In this document: positions 62,901 to 64,000 of the stretch, one piece after another | How the letters are laid out: every line of letters begins with the position of its first letter | Position numbering within the stretch: position 1 is the first letter of the stretch | Source: Toxotes chatareus | Lineage: Eukaryota > Chordata > Actinopteri > Toxotidae | Length of the DNA stretch: 64,000 nt | NCBI GenBank assembly: GCA_016801885.1 | Contig: CM028882.1 | Span: 22,585,047-22,649,046, forward strand | Reading direction: 5' to 3' | Notes under the pieces: generated by a model | Databases searched by the model: none | Seen by the model: only the letters and a program-made list of their open reading frames with translations | Told to the model about the DNA's origin: nothing | Program-made: the position numbers and the translations under genes

Positions 62901-64000
62901 TAGATCACAAACATGTGATCTGTATGCAGCCTGGGCAGTCCAAATTGATGGTGATTGACAAACACTACAGACGGTCCCTTGACGATTAACTTAGTTGGAT
63001 AGTGCAAATGTGTTCAGCATCTTACTGGGAAATGATAATGATCTAGTTTGCCCAGACACCCAGGAGAGCGAGGACGGTTGAAAGAGCTGGCAGAAACAAG
63101 AATGTGCAGCTTTTAATTTTGAGATTGAGCTACTCTCTGAGCCCCTCACTTTGCAAACATCTGTATTCACATTCACTGTCTGCACACAAACACACATTAT
63201 CCACCTGACTGGCAAAGAATCAAGCAATTAGTGATTTAACATTTAGTGTTTTCCTGCATGAATATTGTCCTCCCATGTGAACATTTGCTTATCCATCTAA
63301 ATACGCTTTTTATGGATTTGGAGATCCCCAGAACAAACTTTTATTTGCTCTCTAATTTGCTCCCTCACATAAATAAATTTGATTACCACTGGTGCTCCAC
63401 CATATCGGCTGAGGTCTAGTGCTTATTTAGGCATGGTGGAGAGGAAAACATGCTAAATTGGCCTTTTTGTTTTTGAAGATGTAATGAGGTTAACAAAACT
63501 TCCTCCGGGGGTTTGCATAGCTCTGAGGTAGTATCTTATTTTTGAAACATGGTCTCGTGTCCTTTCTCTACCACCCATGGGCTCATGCCATCTCTGGGTT
63601 TTAAGTCATATTAAGAACCATGTCAAACCTTGGCTTGTTCTTTTGAAGCAGCATGAAGATTTTTTTTTTTTTTTTTTAAAAAAAAGCCTTTAAGCTTTTC
63701 CAAGGAGGGAGATCGTCCCTGGATGCACAAAGGCGCTGGCGATATGCAGCCCTTCAGTGAAAGCCCTTTATGGTCTGATGCAATAGTGCTCTTTCTGAAC
63801 CCTGCAGTTGAGTAATAAAGTTACCATGAGTCACTGATCCCACAGAAAAATCTGGGCTAAATCTGGCTTCTCTCCTGAAAAAAAAACAAGGCTTTTTATT
63901 TTGGCACTCCACCACCATGTAGAAACTGACATGTGCCTCTTCTTCTTCCATTATGATTTATGCGTTCATGTGGAACTTCATTTTCCGAACTCCATTGATC
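50913..64000. other. Intergenic region, no gene supported
   Basis: About 13 kb in which no exon set with consistent splice sites and family resemblance was found on either strand. It holds T tracts (about 62300, 62449, 63660), a short palindrome near 56265, and one coding-like frame on the minus strand (58946-59167) that I cannot assign. It could contain conserved regulatory elements, but these cannot be recognised from one sequence. Confidence 0.5.

Overview
The window is vertebrate nuclear DNA from a ray-finned fish. Genes are split by GT..AG introns and carry long 3' UTRs. Microsatellites and degenerate teleost-type repeats are scattered through it, and a BEL/Pao retrotransposon sits in one intron. 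One gene encodes a selenoprotein of the fish Fep15/SELENOE type, which points firmly to fish; the species cannot be told.

Four protein-coding genes can be assembled from the sequence. (1) PRODH, mitochondrial proline dehydrogenase, minus strand, 14 coding exons between 2175 and 11561, 663 codons. (2) SCARF2, a multi-EGF scavenger-receptor-family membrane protein, plus strand, 11 coding exons between 13683 and 34575, 948 codons. The two start codons face away from each other about 2.1 kb apart. Human PRODH and SCARF2 both lie in 22q11.21, so this pairing looks like a retained block. (3) A 135-residue ER thioredoxin-like selenoprotein of the SELENOM/SELENOF family, best matching fish SELENOE (Fep15), plus strand 45044-47032, with an in-frame TGA for selenocysteine and a recognisable SECIS element after the stop. 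(4) A TMEM17-family ciliary transition-zone protein (tmem17b-like), plus strand 47784-49820, four exons, 222 codons. Splice phases agree for all four assemblies and each total is a multiple of three.

The main mobile element is a BEL/Pao LTR retrotransposon (20518-26085) inside the SCARF2 intron between the last EGF exon and the transmembrane exon. It keeps a 5-bp target duplication, both LTRs, a primer-binding site and a polypurine tract. Its reading frame is broken several times, its integrase region is missing, and its two LTRs differ by a 112-bp block. Smaller repeats are a LINE-like 3' end, a tRNA-derived SINE remnant, two copies of one dispersed teleost repeat, an internally duplicated teleost repeat, and a 90-bp (GT)45 tract upstream of the last TMEM17 exon.

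The stretches 1-1.6 kb, 37.1-45.0 kb and 50.9-64 kb hold no gene that I can support. The strongest item of interest is the selenoprotein: its Sec codon would be read as a stop by ordinary gene callers, and it lacks the usual cysteine partner near Sec. No wholly new multi-gene system was seen.
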